Positions 1-12,777 are shown, counted from the stretch's first letter. The stretch is DNA of 64,000 nucleotides from Puccinia triticina (GCF_026914185.1 NC_070565.1:4030001-4094000), one strand, 5' to 3'. The notes: generated by a model from the letters alone, not told the origin. Numbers and translations are program-made.

Positions 1-419
1 AAAAGTAGGAACACGTTTACTAGCCGTTCTGTATTGATAAGCTGTTTGCGGTGAAGTCTTTAGAAAACAATGCTTACCCATCAAAAGATATTGCGGAGTC
101 AAGCACAGCGACCAAGTAGTATTCGTGAATGAAGCACGCTGTATCAAGTCTGGAAGGCCTTCATAACTAATGGCAGAGGCCGGTTGAAAATAATCCCGAG
201 AAATGATCCCTCAGTTTAGTTCATGTGAAGCAAAATGTTAAGAGAGCCTGAGTCTTTGGTGATTCTGAAGTTTCTTACTCTGATGTCATTGGATTTGGTG
301 TTGTGATGACACATCCCGATGTGGCAGCAAAGCTAACACGCGATTGGATCAAGGATAAGCAATAGCAGTCACAACGCCGAACATGCCAAATTTCTTTCAG
401 AATTACGAAGGCTTACCAA

Positions 420-1196
420 GTCACACCCCCATTAGAAGCGATTGAGGTAAATGGCTGCAAGAGAATGAACGCTGTGAGTCAGTCTTGAATATGGTTTGGA
501 GCAAGCCAAAACAAATGATGTGATAGCACCGCGATGGAAAGAAATGTACCTCTGGGGAACCACTCATTATACATGGTGACAAATCTACCTGAGCCCACGC
601 TAAAGAAGGGTGACGATGTAGTAGTTTTCCAAAGTCACATAAGAGTGCCTCGCTGTGATTTGATCCAAGCACTAATATTTCATTCGAGTGCTCTTCAAAG
701 TTGGACACTGCAGCCGTAACGATACGGCCGCTCAGACCACCTCTCTGCGTTGGAAATGCAAGATGGGAGGGCTTTACTGATGATGAACAGGCTTTTCCAT
801 ATGAAATTCTGTTTGATACGACAGCAAATGAAAAAAAAACGTGTCAGCATGAAATCAGGGAGAGATCTGGATGAGCTCTCGCAACCTGTCGATCAGATAA
901 GTCATGATAACCAATGGGCTGACATACGTTGTTGCGTGCCTTGACCGCTTTGAGGCGGAAGCCCAATCGGTTTCAGGGTTAAATTCTAGCCTTGTGGGAC
1001 GGCGGACAGATGGGCTTTTGAGATTGGTTGGAGGCAGGGGGGGTCCATCTTGACGATCAGAGACTGTGGTCGTTCCACACACGGCACCTCGACCCGGGCC
1101 TGATGGTGGGCATTTGAAGAATCGGTTCAGAACGGGGTCGTATTCGTATCCATGGACTGCTGGAGGGATTCTGCTAGAGCTTGAAGGTGGGCTCAT
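420..1196 (-). CDS. possible fragmented WD-repeat-like gene
   Basis: An open frame from an ATG at 1196 encodes about 100 residues with the segment HGYEYDPVLNRFFK. This resembles the short glycine-tyrosine-aspartate motif at the N-terminus of DCAF4-type WD proteins. A second open stretch on the same strand, about 420-735, reads SGRIVTAAVSNFEE and then NEILVLGSNHSEALLCDF, which has the rhythm of a WD blade. A plausible acceptor (ACGCAG) lies just before it. I could not join the pieces into a full gene, the left part runs towards the window edge, and no WD dipeptides are clear. It may equally be a relic or a chance frame. Confidence 0.22.
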
Positions 1197-2640
1197 TCAA
1201 TTAATTTCGATGGTGGAAATTTGGTACCCGATGTCAATATGTATTCAATGAAAGAATAAACTGAGTGTTGGCTTGAGTCGGCAAATGTCGATAGCAACCA
1301 AGTTTGAGGTCTGGGTTCCACTCAGACGCGGCTGGCGTGGACCTGGTGATCAGTGACTTGGCTGCAGAGGAGAGCATGGTTGGGAAGCAAGTCCGTTTTG
1401 AATAGGAAAGGGAAGTGTTGCTCAAAAGGTACAGCCCGGCACTGCGGCACAGCATATGTATCTGAGGCGCTGGAAAAATCGTGCATCAGCAGAAACTTTG
1501 CATTTGAGACCTGCCACGGGTTCTCCTTTTTGAATGCATACTTCTTGCAAAAGAATGGAGCACTTGCCGTTCAAAGATGTTGTTTCAGACCCAGAAAATC
1601 TACATAATTTGCGTGGAGGTATAGTGCCACAGCCAGTAGGCCTAACTTAAAGAAGTCCCTCTATTGATTTGGAGGGGAGAGGCTGACCCGCAGGGACCGT
1701 CCGAAAGAGGATCATACACATAAATATGTATCATAACGAAGAAAGAATTACGGAAAAAATGTAAAAGGGTACTTTAACACGAGTATATGACTACATAGAT
1801 TTATATTCACATTGTGAAAAATCAATCAGAAGATGCTAAGCCAAACCGTTCGAAGACTTCGCCTAAAGTTTTTCCCTCGATTGAAGCAATCTACGGACGA
1901 CAAGTCCATCACGATGAATCAAGAAACAGATCAGCAAGGATGCTGTGCGTGAAACTCGGGTTGATATTTTTTTTTCGTTCGGCAGCTCACTGCCTTGATA
2001 ATGCTTTGAGTATGTTCCTGAAGGATCAAATCATCCGAGCCGGGATGGGAAGGAAAACGATCAGAAATGTGTTGGAAGTAGGGGAAGTGCGCTTTCCTAC
2101 CCATTTACCTTCGGCAGAAGGAATCAGAAAGATCAAAGATAGAATAACTAAGGACGTACTTTGCAGGTATTGTACTTTTGTTTGTTTGTTGAAGAAGTTG
2201 AGGTCGGTTGGCGAAACATAAAACTCACCATGGTGACTCAGTATGGCCGGCGCTCCTCAGTTGAGATGCTTGGGGGAGTATCCTCACCTTGTCCAGGGCT
2301 GCGATATGACTGGCGGTCAATTGCTTCGCTCGCTGCCTTTGTGGTATTGATGAAGGTCGAGTCAGTTGACCATCTTGTTTTGGAGAGATGAAGAGGACCC
2401 ACTCCGTCATGCCCAGTTGGGATTGGTTCTCAATCGCTTCTTTCAATTCTTGAATTCTATCCGAATGATTGGGGCCATCACGATCGCTGGATCTTTCGTG
2501 ACCTTTTTGTGTGTTGGTTGTCTCTCCCATCCTCTGCTATTAGTCTACCGAAGCCATCGAAGGAAGACGGCTTCCCAGTGGGGTTCCCTAGCACGGGGTA
2601 AAACGAGTGACACCCCAGGTGAACCTTTCTACCAGCCCAC
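1197..2640. other. no recognisable gene
   Basis: No known domain, repeat or RNA gene could be recognised here. The longest open frame (1814-2221, + strand, 135 codons) has no motif I know. A minus frame at 2225-2530 has a short helical, glutamate/glutamine-rich stretch but no support as a gene. Confidence 0.4.
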
Positions 2641-2689
2641 AGGCTCACAGGCTGCTGACTTAAGCCCCCTGGGACTGGGGGTACAGAGC

Positions 2690-2785
2690 ACCCCGAACTT
2701 AACCCAAGTCCCTCGCTGCTGCGGGCGTCTGGTCTTGCGAAGCAAGCCTCCGATAGCCCTCGGCAGGAGGGACTTACGCCTTATC
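2690..2785. repeat. short dispersed hairpin repeat (AAGTCCCTC family), copy 1
   Basis: AAGTCCCTC on the left is answered by GAGGGACTT on the right, with a GC-rich inner part containing a GCGAAGCAAGCCTCCG module. The same modules recur at about 3376-3470, 19745-19806 and 26493-26562, so this is a dispersed repeat family and not a local accident. Confidence 0.6.
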
Positions 2786-3375
2786 AACCCGTTTTGCGGG
2801 GGCTAGATTTTAAATTTAGGTGGCAGGAATTTTCAAACCTTTATGCTTCCTTGCTTCCGTAACATTTTGTGGAATAAATTACCTTGGGTGATAGCCCTGC
2901 TTCTTGCCATCCTCTCCACCAAAACTGTGATCAATCATGATGATCCTGCCTCTCCAAATAAATTTCCCCATTAAATACAAACTTGAAATCCATCGGACTT
3001 TGTTTACAGAGGGGGTCCGTGAATATCTAAGCAGGTCCAAGCGCACGAGCATATATACATAACGGTCATCTAGCGATCTAAACGTGAAACCAAGATCACA
3101 TAATTCTGAGGGTCTGTGCGTTGCAGAGATGAAAGAAATTACAGAATTGGCTAAGATTCTTGGTGACTCTATACATTGCATTTTTCTTATTTTAATTCTA
3201 GTAAAATACTGGTATGGAAAAGGATAGAGAAAAAATACCAAAATTTTGCTCAGCATGTTGGGTCTTGAAGGAAGTAAAATAGTAGCAACATGTGAGCGAT
3301 ACGTGATCTGTGGAATTAAAAAAAGGAAAAGTTGTCTGAAAATTTCATTCTAGCCACGCGAGCTTGGGTCAATAT

Positions 3376-3470
3376 GGTGTAAGTTCCTCCTGACGGAGGC
3401 TCGCTTTGCGAGTTCAGCCTACCCCCCGCTGCCGGGGGCCCCAAGTCTTGAGGGACTTTGTTAAGTTCGA
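3376..3470. repeat. short dispersed hairpin repeat (AAGTCCCTC family), copy 2
   Basis: This copy reads the modules in the order CTGACGGAGGCTCGC, TTTGCGAGTTCAGCCTA, a GC-rich run, then GAGGGACTTTGTTAAG. Read on the other strand it matches the 26493-26562 copy closely. A separate small hairpin with CCCAGCCAA against TTGGCTGGG lies just downstream, around 3560-3590. Confidence 0.6.
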
Positions 3471-4087
3471 GAGCACCCCAATGCAAAGCATCTCCCATTC
3501 CCAAGGACGGTTCATGTAGGGCCAAAATCAGCAAGACCAAAATAAAGTTTATCCCACGGTCCCAGCCAATTTGGCTGGGAAGGCTTGCTGATTTATAACA
3601 TCAGCAGGGTTAAAAAATCCCTACGTGAACTGTCCTAATGAGACTTATGAGTTATCAGCATTTTTCCGCATGAGAGCTTTGGCAAAATTGTGGCTTTTGG
3701 CCAACTTTTTAGATCAAAGTGACATTACACAGCAACCACTCATTTTGAGATAGCAAGCTGAAGTGCAGAGGATAGATGGAAATCTCAGCTTCATTGTACT
3801 CCACAAATGATAGAAGTTACACCGGAGGGGAAGTCTTGCCTTTGCCCAGAAGTGGAACTCTTGCAGCCTCATGTACACCCAACCATTGAGGGGGGGGTGT
3901 ACTCCTCTTGATGAATGGTTGTGTCAGCCATTGATGAGAGACTTTATAGAATAGGGCCAAAGATCTATGGTATTCAAAATCAAAAATCAAATCAAAGCAA
4001 TAGTTTACATATTTTCTACTGCAGAATGCTTGGATGTTTTCTCAAAATTTCCAGTTTTATAGAAAATATCGAGATCAATGGGCAGCA

Positions 4088-4408
4088 CTACCCATTTTCC
4101 AAAAACCAACTCATAAGGAGGTTCCCTGTAGTCAGCTTAGTCAAGATCCAATTGGCAAACAACACCAAAGGCCACAAACTCTTGCCACTCTCTCCCACCA
4201 ACTTAACCAGAGCAGCCTTAAGCAGAGTGTGTCCACTCTCAACCATACCTTGATCTTCAGGGTAATATGGTGTGGAAACCAAATGTTGCCCTTGCGGGGA
4301 AAACAACATGTCCACCAGAGCTTGGTCAAACTCAAAGCTGCCATCCATTAAATAAGGACCCACCAAGTCATACCACATCATCCAGTGCTGTTGAAATAAC
4401 ACTGCCAC
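4088..4408 (-). pseudogene. Ty3-type integrase fragment
   Basis: The minus-strand reading contains HLVSTPYYPEDQGMVESGH followed by a helical stretch and SLWPLVLFANWI. This is the layout of the integrase catalytic core after its second aspartate (the S-x-P-Y-P-x-x-Q-G-x-x-E segment, with the E as the last acidic residue) in Ty3-type retrotransposons. Only about 106 codons are open, with no reverse transcriptase, RNase H or Gag attached. It is an isolated relic. Its sequence differs from the integrase at 50.6-51.3 kb, so at least two Ty3 lineages have left remains in the window. Confidence 0.6.
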
Positions 4409-4424
4409 CCATTTGGAGGTGAGA

Positions 4425-5150
4425 TCTGTGAGAATTCACGCCTAGGTGAACGGTATCTTTCCCACAAAGTGAGAAAGATGCCGGGATCTCAATCAGCTGC
4501 GGAATCTGGTAAGCAAAGCAAACCATTTTCCGCAGTCAAATCAAGCGCCGCGGGATCGTAAAACTGAAATCATCCTTTGATGAAAACAGGTCCAATCCAC
4601 GTGAGCAGCAAGATTAGGCTCAAGGAAAATCCCGGCCCCAGATCACTATCCAAGAGAATTACAACCAGTGCCAAAGGTAAGCGGTTTAATTAAAACTCAA
4701 GGATAGATGATTAAAAAGGAGTCGCTAACGCGATACATAATAGCTCTAGACAACGTCAGAGAAAGCCAGACCAAACACACCGAGTCCACTCAAAGAGTTG
4801 GGAATACCGGTAAGAGTGTTCGCTCTTAGATCAGGCAGACAGAAACAAAAGGCTAAGAGAACGACACCGTTGAACTTTTACAGACAATGTTGCAACACTT
4901 CTCCGCCGTTTCGCTGTCGCTCAACCAAATAGGATATAAAAAGGCAAAAGCCTTATCCGAGTAAGAGAGATTGCAGCTCAGATAATAGTCAGCAAAGACT
5001 GACACTGAACTTGCTCCATTCTTTCAGATCATCCTTAGATCATCGCAAGCCAAAGAACCATTCACGGTTCCTCAAGTTCTCTTATCTCTTATTGAGAATA
5101 ACTTCCATCCATCCTGTCAGATATTGGTCTTGAGTCTGCTCTTAGGTAAA
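4425..5150 (+). repeat. possible LTR with TATA-like box
   Basis: The stretch begins TGTGAGAATTCACG, carries a TATA-like GGATATAAAAAGG near 4930, then a pyrimidine-rich downstream part. It directly adjoins the integrase relic at 4088-4408. This is what one expects of a retrotransposon LTR, but I found no second copy in the window and no clear CA end or target duplication. Confidence 0.3.
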
Positions 5151-7065
5151 AAGGAGATTTCACTTCTTTTGCTTTATAACATAATTGTAAATACAAGATA
5201 AATTAAACCTGAATACTAATAAGAATAAAAATCTCAGTTCTCTGAATTCTTTCAAGATCATTGAGGAACTTTGCTTTAACCCGGCCGGAGAAATAATTAC
5301 AAGTCTCAATGAGGTACTTGGCACCACCTGCTTTAATGGGGACCACATCCATAAAAACCCTCCCAAAAACAGTGGAATCCCCAGTTGGATAGCTGTACTC
5401 TAACGTCCACCTGAAATTGTGCTTCTGGGAAGCTTCACAGCTCCAACATCAGCGCACAACAGACCAATTTAAAGATGGCCGCCAGAAGCGCTCCACTACT
5501 TTACAATAACTCTCCAACAATCTGTGATTTTCTAAATCCACATGTAGCTTCTACAGAACTTGTTCCTTTTTGGTCAGTGCTCCTGCCCCACACGCCCTTG
5601 TGCCATGGCTACCCAGTCCAGCCCCTGCCAGTTTGATATCTCACTTCCATTCCTGGGGGTTGGTGCCTGAAATAGCACATCTGAGCTTTCCCAATGAAGG
5701 TGGGTACCAGTGGTACCTGGTGTCTGTTTTGGGCTGAAAATTGACCTGGCACACATACCCACCGGTGTTAAACAGGTACAAATTTCCATCTCTAAATCCA
5801 GGTGAGCCCCTGAGTGCAGGTGTTTGGGGAGATGCTGAAGTATCCCCCTGACCCCTGGGTGGTTGGTTAGTAGGCAGTGGGTGTGCTTGGATGTTCAATC
5901 AATTAGATGGGCTTGAGCCTGGGGGATCTGGATTGGATGGTCTTTGGATTTCTTGGATGGATGGGACATGGAGCCTCAGAGGTTTATTCAAGTTCTATGG
6001 GGCCTCAGTGATCTTTTGAGGCAATCAAATTATCCCTGTTGGTCACCTAGATGGTGAAAAGGACAGACAGACCAAGGAAATTTTATCTCCACAACTGATG
6101 TGGTTTGGAGTGATGATCATCCCATTATGATAATATGAGAAACCCTGTAGCTGGCTAAAAACACAACCTTTTCAAAGTTTGCAACCCTGCTGCAGTGTGG
6201 GCACCTTTGGCCTGCTCAAGATGTGTAGAAATGCAATATCTCTGCAGGGAGAGGACTTTGACTAAACAAAAAATTTGGGCTGACTGGATCTCCACTGGAT
6301 CTCCAAGCTTTGGTGGTGGTGGATGTTTTCCCCTCATAGCTTTATAACCACCAAACAAGTTCTCTGTCAACTGTGGTCAATTGAATGCCTGCTTCTTCCT
6401 GTAATGTACATCTACTCAGAATTTTTTACTTTAATTTTCATCACCCTTTTATGTTTCTTTCAAAACCTTGGATTTGTCACTTTGGTTGGAAAGTGGCAAA
6501 CCCATGAACTTATCAACCTCCTTTTTTAATCCATCTCATCTTTTGATCTCTTTTCATTTAATGAAATCAGTATGGCATTATTTCAAAATGCCCATAGGCA
6601 ACAATAGGTATGTTACAGATAATGGTAAGATAATGGTTTCTTAGCTGTTATCATTACAGTTACTCGTAATGGCAGTGTGTTACGTTACTGCCGCAATGTA
6701 AGAGACAAATATTAATGTTTGTGGAGTTATTGGTGCCTTCAGAGCGCCAGGTAACTGATCAAATTTGGGCTGGAAAGAGCCTATTTTGGCCTGTTCAGTG
6801 GATAACGTGCTGTAACAACCTCAAAAAGAGGGCCTGTTATGTTATGTGCGAGGCCAGAAAAGATCCCTTTACAGATAAAATAAAAGGGTGCTGCCAGTGC
6901 AGTTATGTTCCCCAAATTGTGCCAACAATGCACCACAACATAACTACCCATTATTGCGAGAGGTCCAAGCAAGCTTTTAATTGTCACAAAAAAATTTAAA
7001 AGCTCAATTGGACCTGAGGAAAGGAGGAAAGCCTTTATTTCAAGAAATCATTGTGTGAAAAAAAT
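5151..7065. other. no recognisable gene; AT-rich intergenic DNA
   Basis: Open frames are short and have no recognised motifs. Around 6590-6960 there are repeated GTTATGTTATG-like and GTTAC-type words that may belong to a decayed element, but I could not define ends. Confidence 0.35.
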
Positions 7066-7073
7066 AGATAAAA

Positions 7074-7130
7074 TTTTATGAGCTGTAGCACAGGCTCTCA
7101 TGTACATAGCTAGCACATAGATGTGATGGA
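7074..7130 (+). repeat. fragment resembling the start of the 52.1-kb LTR-like region
   Basis: TTTTATGAGCTGTAGCACAGGC here matches, with small gaps, TTTTATGAGCTATGGC and GTGTAGCACAGGC at 52141-52180. It is likely a truncated LTR of the same family. The rest, up to about 7640, shows no gene. Confidence 0.35.
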
Positions 7131-7731
7131 CTGCACACCTGTGGTTTGAGAGGCTGGAGAACCGGACCTCTTCATCATCCTACAAGCTACCATACTAGGA
7201 TCGAGAACCCCAGAGCCCCTGTCCCCTGAACCCATCTTCCTCTCCACTAGAAAAGACCTTAACATAAAATGTAGGAGATGAAAAGTTAGGCAGGAAGGAG
7301 TTGCTTCATGGTGGTAGGTTGGAATTGGATGAAAAGTGTTTGTTTTTAGTCTGAGGAACAAAGAAAGCTATGGTTCCAACTGAGATCTTGTCACATGGCA
7401 AGCTTAACTAAGCCACTTGTGGTGAGCGGGTCTGGGTGGCAGCCCAGGCTCACCAGAGAGGCTTGTGCACTAAAACACAAAGCTTGCGTGAGCCAGATGT
7501 GATATACACACCATTAATTCTCTCCTGGTTTCTATTCCACTCATCAGAATTTTTCTTTTTTGGTTTTTCTGACAGGTCACCATCTGCTTGATTTTTTAGT
7601 AATTTTTTTTATTGTTGTACTCTCCCTGCTTCATATTTCAAACTCAACAACAAGAAGTGGTATGACTGCGCACGGTCCTTGCCCTATGGGACGCAAGCCA
7701 AATCAAAGTTCAAAATTGTGAACTTGGACAA

Positions 7732-9223
7732 ATTTTTTTGGGTCAGCCTAAATGCACTCCAAACTTTTACTTCATGCACTCCAAATTTTTGGCTTTGGGG
7801 GGCCAGCACTCCAAAAAAGTTGGAGTGCCTTGATTTTGTACTCCCAAAACATGGAGTCCCCAGATGGGCACTCCATGTTTATTGGAGTACACAACTGGGT
7901 ACTCCAAAATTAACCAAAATAGGGGAGTGCAGCTAGATGCACTCCAAAAAAAATGGAGTGAAAGCCCAAGCACTCCACCTTTTCAGTGCTTTGCTCTCCA
8001 GCTGGCAAATACCAAATGCAGTGCATTGGGGTGCACTCCAATGTCTCCTTTTTTTTGGAGTGCCCACAATCACACCTCTCGATGACCGGTCTGGACCGGT
8101 CATCAAGGGGCACACGACCGGTCATCCAGAGGACTCATACCTCTCAATGACCAGCGCGGACCGGTCATCAGTCACACCTCTCGATGACCGGTGTGTACCG
8201 GTCATCGAGGGGAGGTGCTACTCTTGATGACCGGTCTTTACCGGTCATCGAGAGGAGGTGCTACTCTCGATGACCGGTTGGTCTGGCCGGTCATCAAGAG
8301 GTGGGAGTCCCCTCGATGACCGGTCATCACCGGTCATCGAGAGGTGTTATTACCCTTGATGACCGGTCTGACAGGTCATTGAGAGATGGGACTCACCTCA
8401 ATGGCCGGTGATGACTGGTCATCAAGAGGTGTTGTTACCCTCAATGACCGGACTGACCGATCATTGAGAGGTGTGAGCCCTCTTGATGACCGGTGATGAC
8501 CGGTCATCAAGAGGAGGTGTTATTAGCCTCAATGACCGGTGGTGACCAATCATTGAGGTGTGAGTCCCCTCAATGACCGGTCTGTGCCGGTCATCGGGAG
8601 GTGTGACCGGTCCGCGCCGGTCATCGAGAGGTGTGAGTCCCCTCGGTGACCGGCACAGACCGGTCATCGAGAGGAGATGTTACTCCCCTCGATGACCGGC
8701 ACAGACCGGTCATCGAGAGGAGATGTTACTCCCCTCGATGACCGGCACAGACCGGTCATTGAGAGGTGTGATTTCCCTCAATGACCGGCGGTCCGGTACA
8801 GACCGGTCATTGAGAGGAGATGTTAATCCGCTCAATGCCGGTCTGTACCGGTCATGGATATCAGGAGGATCAAGTGGGGTGTGTTTGTACATAGCCCGGT
8901 TGAAGTTGTAGGCACTCCAGCTCTGGCTGGAGTCCACAGTACTGCACTCCCCTTTTGAGGAGGAGAAATATCAGGAATGGAGTGCTAGGGGAATGCACTC
9001 CAATCTGATGGAGTGAGACTCATGGGCACTCATTACATTTCCTGGCCACTGGAGTTCTTTGTGGTGCACTCCAAAGATTCTTGAGTCCCCGGTTCTGCAC
9101 TCCAATCGAGTTGGAGTACTCTAGTCTGTACTCCAACAATCATTGGAGTGCACACTCCATACACTCACTTTTGGAGTGCTTTTGGGATTTTTTTGGAGTG
9201 CATTTAGGCTGACCCATTTTTTT
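7732..9223. mobile_element. hAT-like non-autonomous element with palindromic satellite interior
   Basis: The element proper is 7740-9215 (1476 bp). Its ends are terminal inverted repeats of about 24 bp: GGGTCAGCCTAAATGCACTC on the left, answered by GAGTGCATTTAGGCTGACCC on the right. It is flanked by an 8-bp direct duplication ATTTTTTT (7732-7739 and 9216-9223). Subterminal parts are packed with ACTCCAAA/TTTGGAGT words in both orientations, as expected of transposase-binding repeats. The centre (8076-8862) is a palindromic satellite. No transposase frame is present, so it must be mobilised in trans. The 8-bp duplication suggests hAT; because it is a poly-T run, the duplication could in part be chance. 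Confidence 0.75.
8076..8862. repeat. array of about 18 palindromic units (GATGACCGGT family)
   Basis: Each unit of about 40-46 bp reads CTCGATGACCGGT, a 3-8 base centre, then ACCGGTCATCGAG, followed by a short purine-rich spacer such as AGGAGGTG or GGTGTGAGTCC. I counted about 18 units. Stems keep complementarity even where the sequence drifts (GATGACC changing to AATGACC with matching CATT). Units around 8641-8760 are nearly identical, pointing to recent tandem amplification. Confidence 0.85.
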
Positions 9224-9758
9224 CACTGGATACAATCATGAACATTTTGTGATAAAAAAATAAGGAAAAATCAAGAGCATGTGGAACTATGATGTATCAA
9301 AAACTAGAAAGATTGTGTTGAGTGTTGAGAGTGTGGTGATGCAAACAAGGCTTCTCCCAGCCAAACCTTGGAATCAGCTCACGGGAGAAAAGTGTTTTAG
9401 TATGCAAGGCCCTCCCTCCGGTCGGGGTCGCGCCAAATGCTGCACGCCAAGGTCGGTCACACGGGCTTCTCGTTGTTACCAATGTTAGGCAAAAGCCCCG
9501 CTTGCACCTGGCTTGGTGCTGCCGCGGGCCTTGTCACGCTTGGTCAACAACTCTGCGAACAAATTGTGACCACCCGGGTGGACCCCGTTCCAGCCGGGTG
9601 CTCTCGGATATAGGATTCCCGAGCCTGACCCCCGCTCGGCGGTTGTTCAGCCGAGCTGCCGACTCACCACAAAAAGTTCAACTGAGAAATTAGAATCACA
9701 TCACGTCGATCGAAATTGGACAAACCTCGAATATAAACGCAGCCCGAGTTCATCATTC
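9224..9758. other. intergenic region upstream of SPT7
   Basis: No gene is recognised. The stretch contains a GC-rich part (9410-9660) with no motif I know. Because it ends at the inferred SPT7 start it should hold that gene's promoter. A TATAAA-like word (GAATATAAACGC) lies about 30 bases before the inferred start codon. Confidence 0.35.
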
Positions 9759-12700
9759 ATGAAAGTAAGCAGGCCGCCCTCATTGACCCATCAGTTGACT
9801 GGAACTGAACTGAGTGTACGTTGACTCTGGACAGTTTCTTCTCGAACTGATCCAATCTCAATCTCATGACGCATCAGAATTAGTAGCAATCAGTACAGAT
9901 GCCCGAGAAAGTGGACTAAGAGTTAGTGAGAGCTCACGTGAATTTCTCCTTGTTTCTTGAGACAACTTACCCTCGACTCATCTCCGTGTCGGTTTGGAAT
10001 CGGCGGATGTTTAGGACGAAAAAGCTACAATACACGAGTTCATTGATACCTTGGAACGGATCACCAATGAACTGAGATCAGATGTCAGGTTTTTAATTCT
10101 TTATACACCAGAGAAAGCAAACTGAAACTGACTTGCTGCAATCGCCTCTATTAATTTGGTAGCCCAATGCAACTGCCTTCCTGAGTAGGGTTAGGAAAGC
10201 TGACGCAGCTGATTACTATGATGGTATGTGTAAAATTAGATTATAAAAAAAATGTGCAACTCATTTTTGGGACTGAAAACGTTTCTTTTTTCCCCTTTTG
10301 TCAAGTAATCAAAAAACCAATGGATCTGGGTACGGTACTGAAGAGAGTCAAAGCTGGGGTATACAAAACAAAATCAGCATTCAACGATGATCTGGAATTA
10401 ATTTGGACGAATTGCTTCACCTACAATGAAAATAGGGTTCGTTCTTTCTCATTACTGCCTATTACGTTTTACTATATATATTTTTTAAATATAGTAATAA
10501 AAGGAATATACAGCGAATTCCTTGAAGCGTAGTCCAGCATTTCAATTAAATAACAGAACGCGTGCGAAAAAAAACCACCTTAGAACCATCATCTTCGTGC
10601 AGCTGCTGAATCCTTAAGGAAAAAAGCCCAGGACTTGTTGAAGTTTGTCAGCGAGCCTTCAATCAATCGATCAACCCCCAACGGAGCATCACAACTCGCC
10701 AATCGGGCGGCGCAAGCAGTTCCCGGTCCCTCAAGTCCTTCCACGACACCAAACTTACCACTACTGGGGCTGAAGTTGGCAGAAGAACGGTGGAGGAAGA
10801 CTGAAAGAGGTCGTACAACAATAACCGAAGAGCCGCCACTGGAAAGCGAAAATCCACCAGCATCTCCAAGCTTTGAACAGAACGCGTCTGATCTTCCTCA
10901 GAGTAGCGGTACAATCCCAACATCACAATCTGAGCTTCGATTGGAGCAGCGAAAGGCGCTAATTCGAGACCCTCAACAAATGCGAAATTGGTTTGAATGC
11001 CGAGAAGATGAACCATTTGAGATCGTCGAGGCGGACTTACTAATGACTGGTCTGCCCGCTCTACCCTTCGCTCCTCGCTCCATCTCTAAACCGCGTGAAC
11101 GAAAGAAAGACAAAAGGAAAGAACAACAACAGTCTACTACACATGAAGGACTGAAAACCCCGATCTCAGCTAATATCAACACTTTATGGGAGATCAAAAA
11201 GGTCTATCGAAAGCTTTCGAACTTGCTGATGGGCAACCCGCTTAGAGTATGTCAAGAATTCACTTGACTTGTTCATCAGGAATTGTTGTCTATTTGTTTT
11301 CTATACAGCAACAATGTTCAACGAAAGCCTGACATTTTCTTCATCAATACCCCCCAAAAAATGGTTTTAATAAACAGAGTGAAATGGGAACAGAACAAAT
11401 TCTCGAGGAAGATGAGCGGGTGAAACCAATTGGGTCGGACGACAATGGCTCCGATGAAGAGGAAGAGGACGAGCCTCAACCGGCGAAGTTTTTAAAAAAC
11501 TTGCCTTCGGCTGAAGTTTATGAAACCTGTCTGGCACAATCTGCCGCCCAGAATGCAATGTTACAAATAATTACCATGATGATTGCCCATGTTGGGTTTG
11601 ACGGTAAGCCGCCTCTAAATTTTGTTCTCCCTTCATTTCATGTGTAAGATTTAATACCCAATACTTCCATATTCACGCTTCCCAATGTTGCATATTTACT
11701 CGAACAGCATCACACACGGGAGCGCTAAATTGTCTAACAGAGATCGCGATTCAATACTTATGCAACATTGGCCGGACATTGCACTTTTTTGCCGACCGAT
11801 TCTCATCAGTGCTATCCCCCAGCGAAATGGTTTATCAAACGCTACGAGCAAATGGTGTTGGTGGGCTGGACGAATTGGAAAGCTACGTAAAAGATGATGT
11901 GGATAAATATGGGAACAAACTGAATGATTTACTGCGTAAATTACAAGCCGGCTATGGAAATGGATTGGCTGGAACAGCGGCCAAGGTGATCGGTGATGAT
12001 GACTTCTTTTCAAGGGACGGTGAAGCTCTGATGACGTTGGTTTCCATCTTGGCAAAGTACTTTTTTGTCGATTTTATTCGTGCTGACTGACTTGCTTGTT
12101 TCCCTTACCTTTGGATCGCAACTCGACATACTGAAAAGTGGGGAGTTTACGAGTGAACTGGGTGAAGATTTCTTCGGCTTGCGAGACATTGGACTAGATT
12201 CAGAGTTAGGATTGTCCTCTTTGAGGATCCCAAGTCGGTTATTTCACGGGCGGCCCAAACCTGAAGACAATCAAACATCAGCAGAAGAAATCGAGTTGAG
12301 TCGCGAATGGGTGTTTACTCATCAGTGAATGTGAAGCTAACTGTTAAAATTTTGATGGACTTTTCGGTCGACAGGGATAAACCAAAACCTGAGCCAAGGT
12401 TTATAAAACCCCCGGAATTTATACCCTTACAACCAGAGTGGATAGAAGAGCAGATTGGGCTACTGCGACCGATTTACAAAGCGAGACTAGAGACCAAAGA
12501 TTTCAAACTGAAAGATGATACTCAAGTGACAAGATTGCCAAAGATCATCCGACCTAAGGTCCCTCCTTCCGGCAAAATCCCTATCAAAAGAAGAGCCGTC
12601 CCTACTCCCCAATCTAACCACAACTCCGACTCCATTCAAACTGCTAAAAAGAAGGTTAAGCTTGATACTGCCCCTCAAGTTCTTTCAACCCCTTCTAATA

Positions 12701-12777
12701 CTCAAAAACTCAATAAAAATCTCATGGTTGATCCTCCCAAAAATAATGGGACAACTGAGGATGTGGTCATGAAATGA
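9759..12777 (+). CDS. SPT7: SAGA complex subunit SPT7 (bromodomain and histone-fold protein)
   Basis: SPT7 is a core scaffold of the SAGA histone acetyltransferase and deubiquitinase coactivator in the nucleus. My model joins 9759-9764, 9835-9921, 10015-10083, 10163-10223, 10306-10436, 10584-11246, 11378-11603, 11741-12056, 12139-12324 and 12375-12777. All phases agree and give 715 aa. A bromodomain spans about residues 55-120 (TAFLSRVRKADAADYYDV, VIKKPMDLGTV, WTNCFTYNE). A histone-fold/bromodomain-associated region lies at about 385-445 (QSAAQNAMLQIITMM, YLCNIGRTLHFFADRF). The fungal SPT7 signature GEDFFGLRDIGLDSELGLSS follows, then a basic tail. The first exon would be only ATG AAA, so the N-terminus is the least certain part. 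The intron after 10436 uses a GTTCGT donor and the one after 10083 a GTCAGG donor. Confidence 0.9.

Noticed and set aside
1814..2221. 135-codon frame as a real small gene
   Set aside because: No motif, no matching exon and no clear promoter or context; left as unassigned.
8076..8862. CRISPR-like array of regularly spaced repeats
   Set aside because: The organism is eukaryotic, the 'spacers' are themselves short repeated words, every unit is a palindrome, and there are no cas genes.
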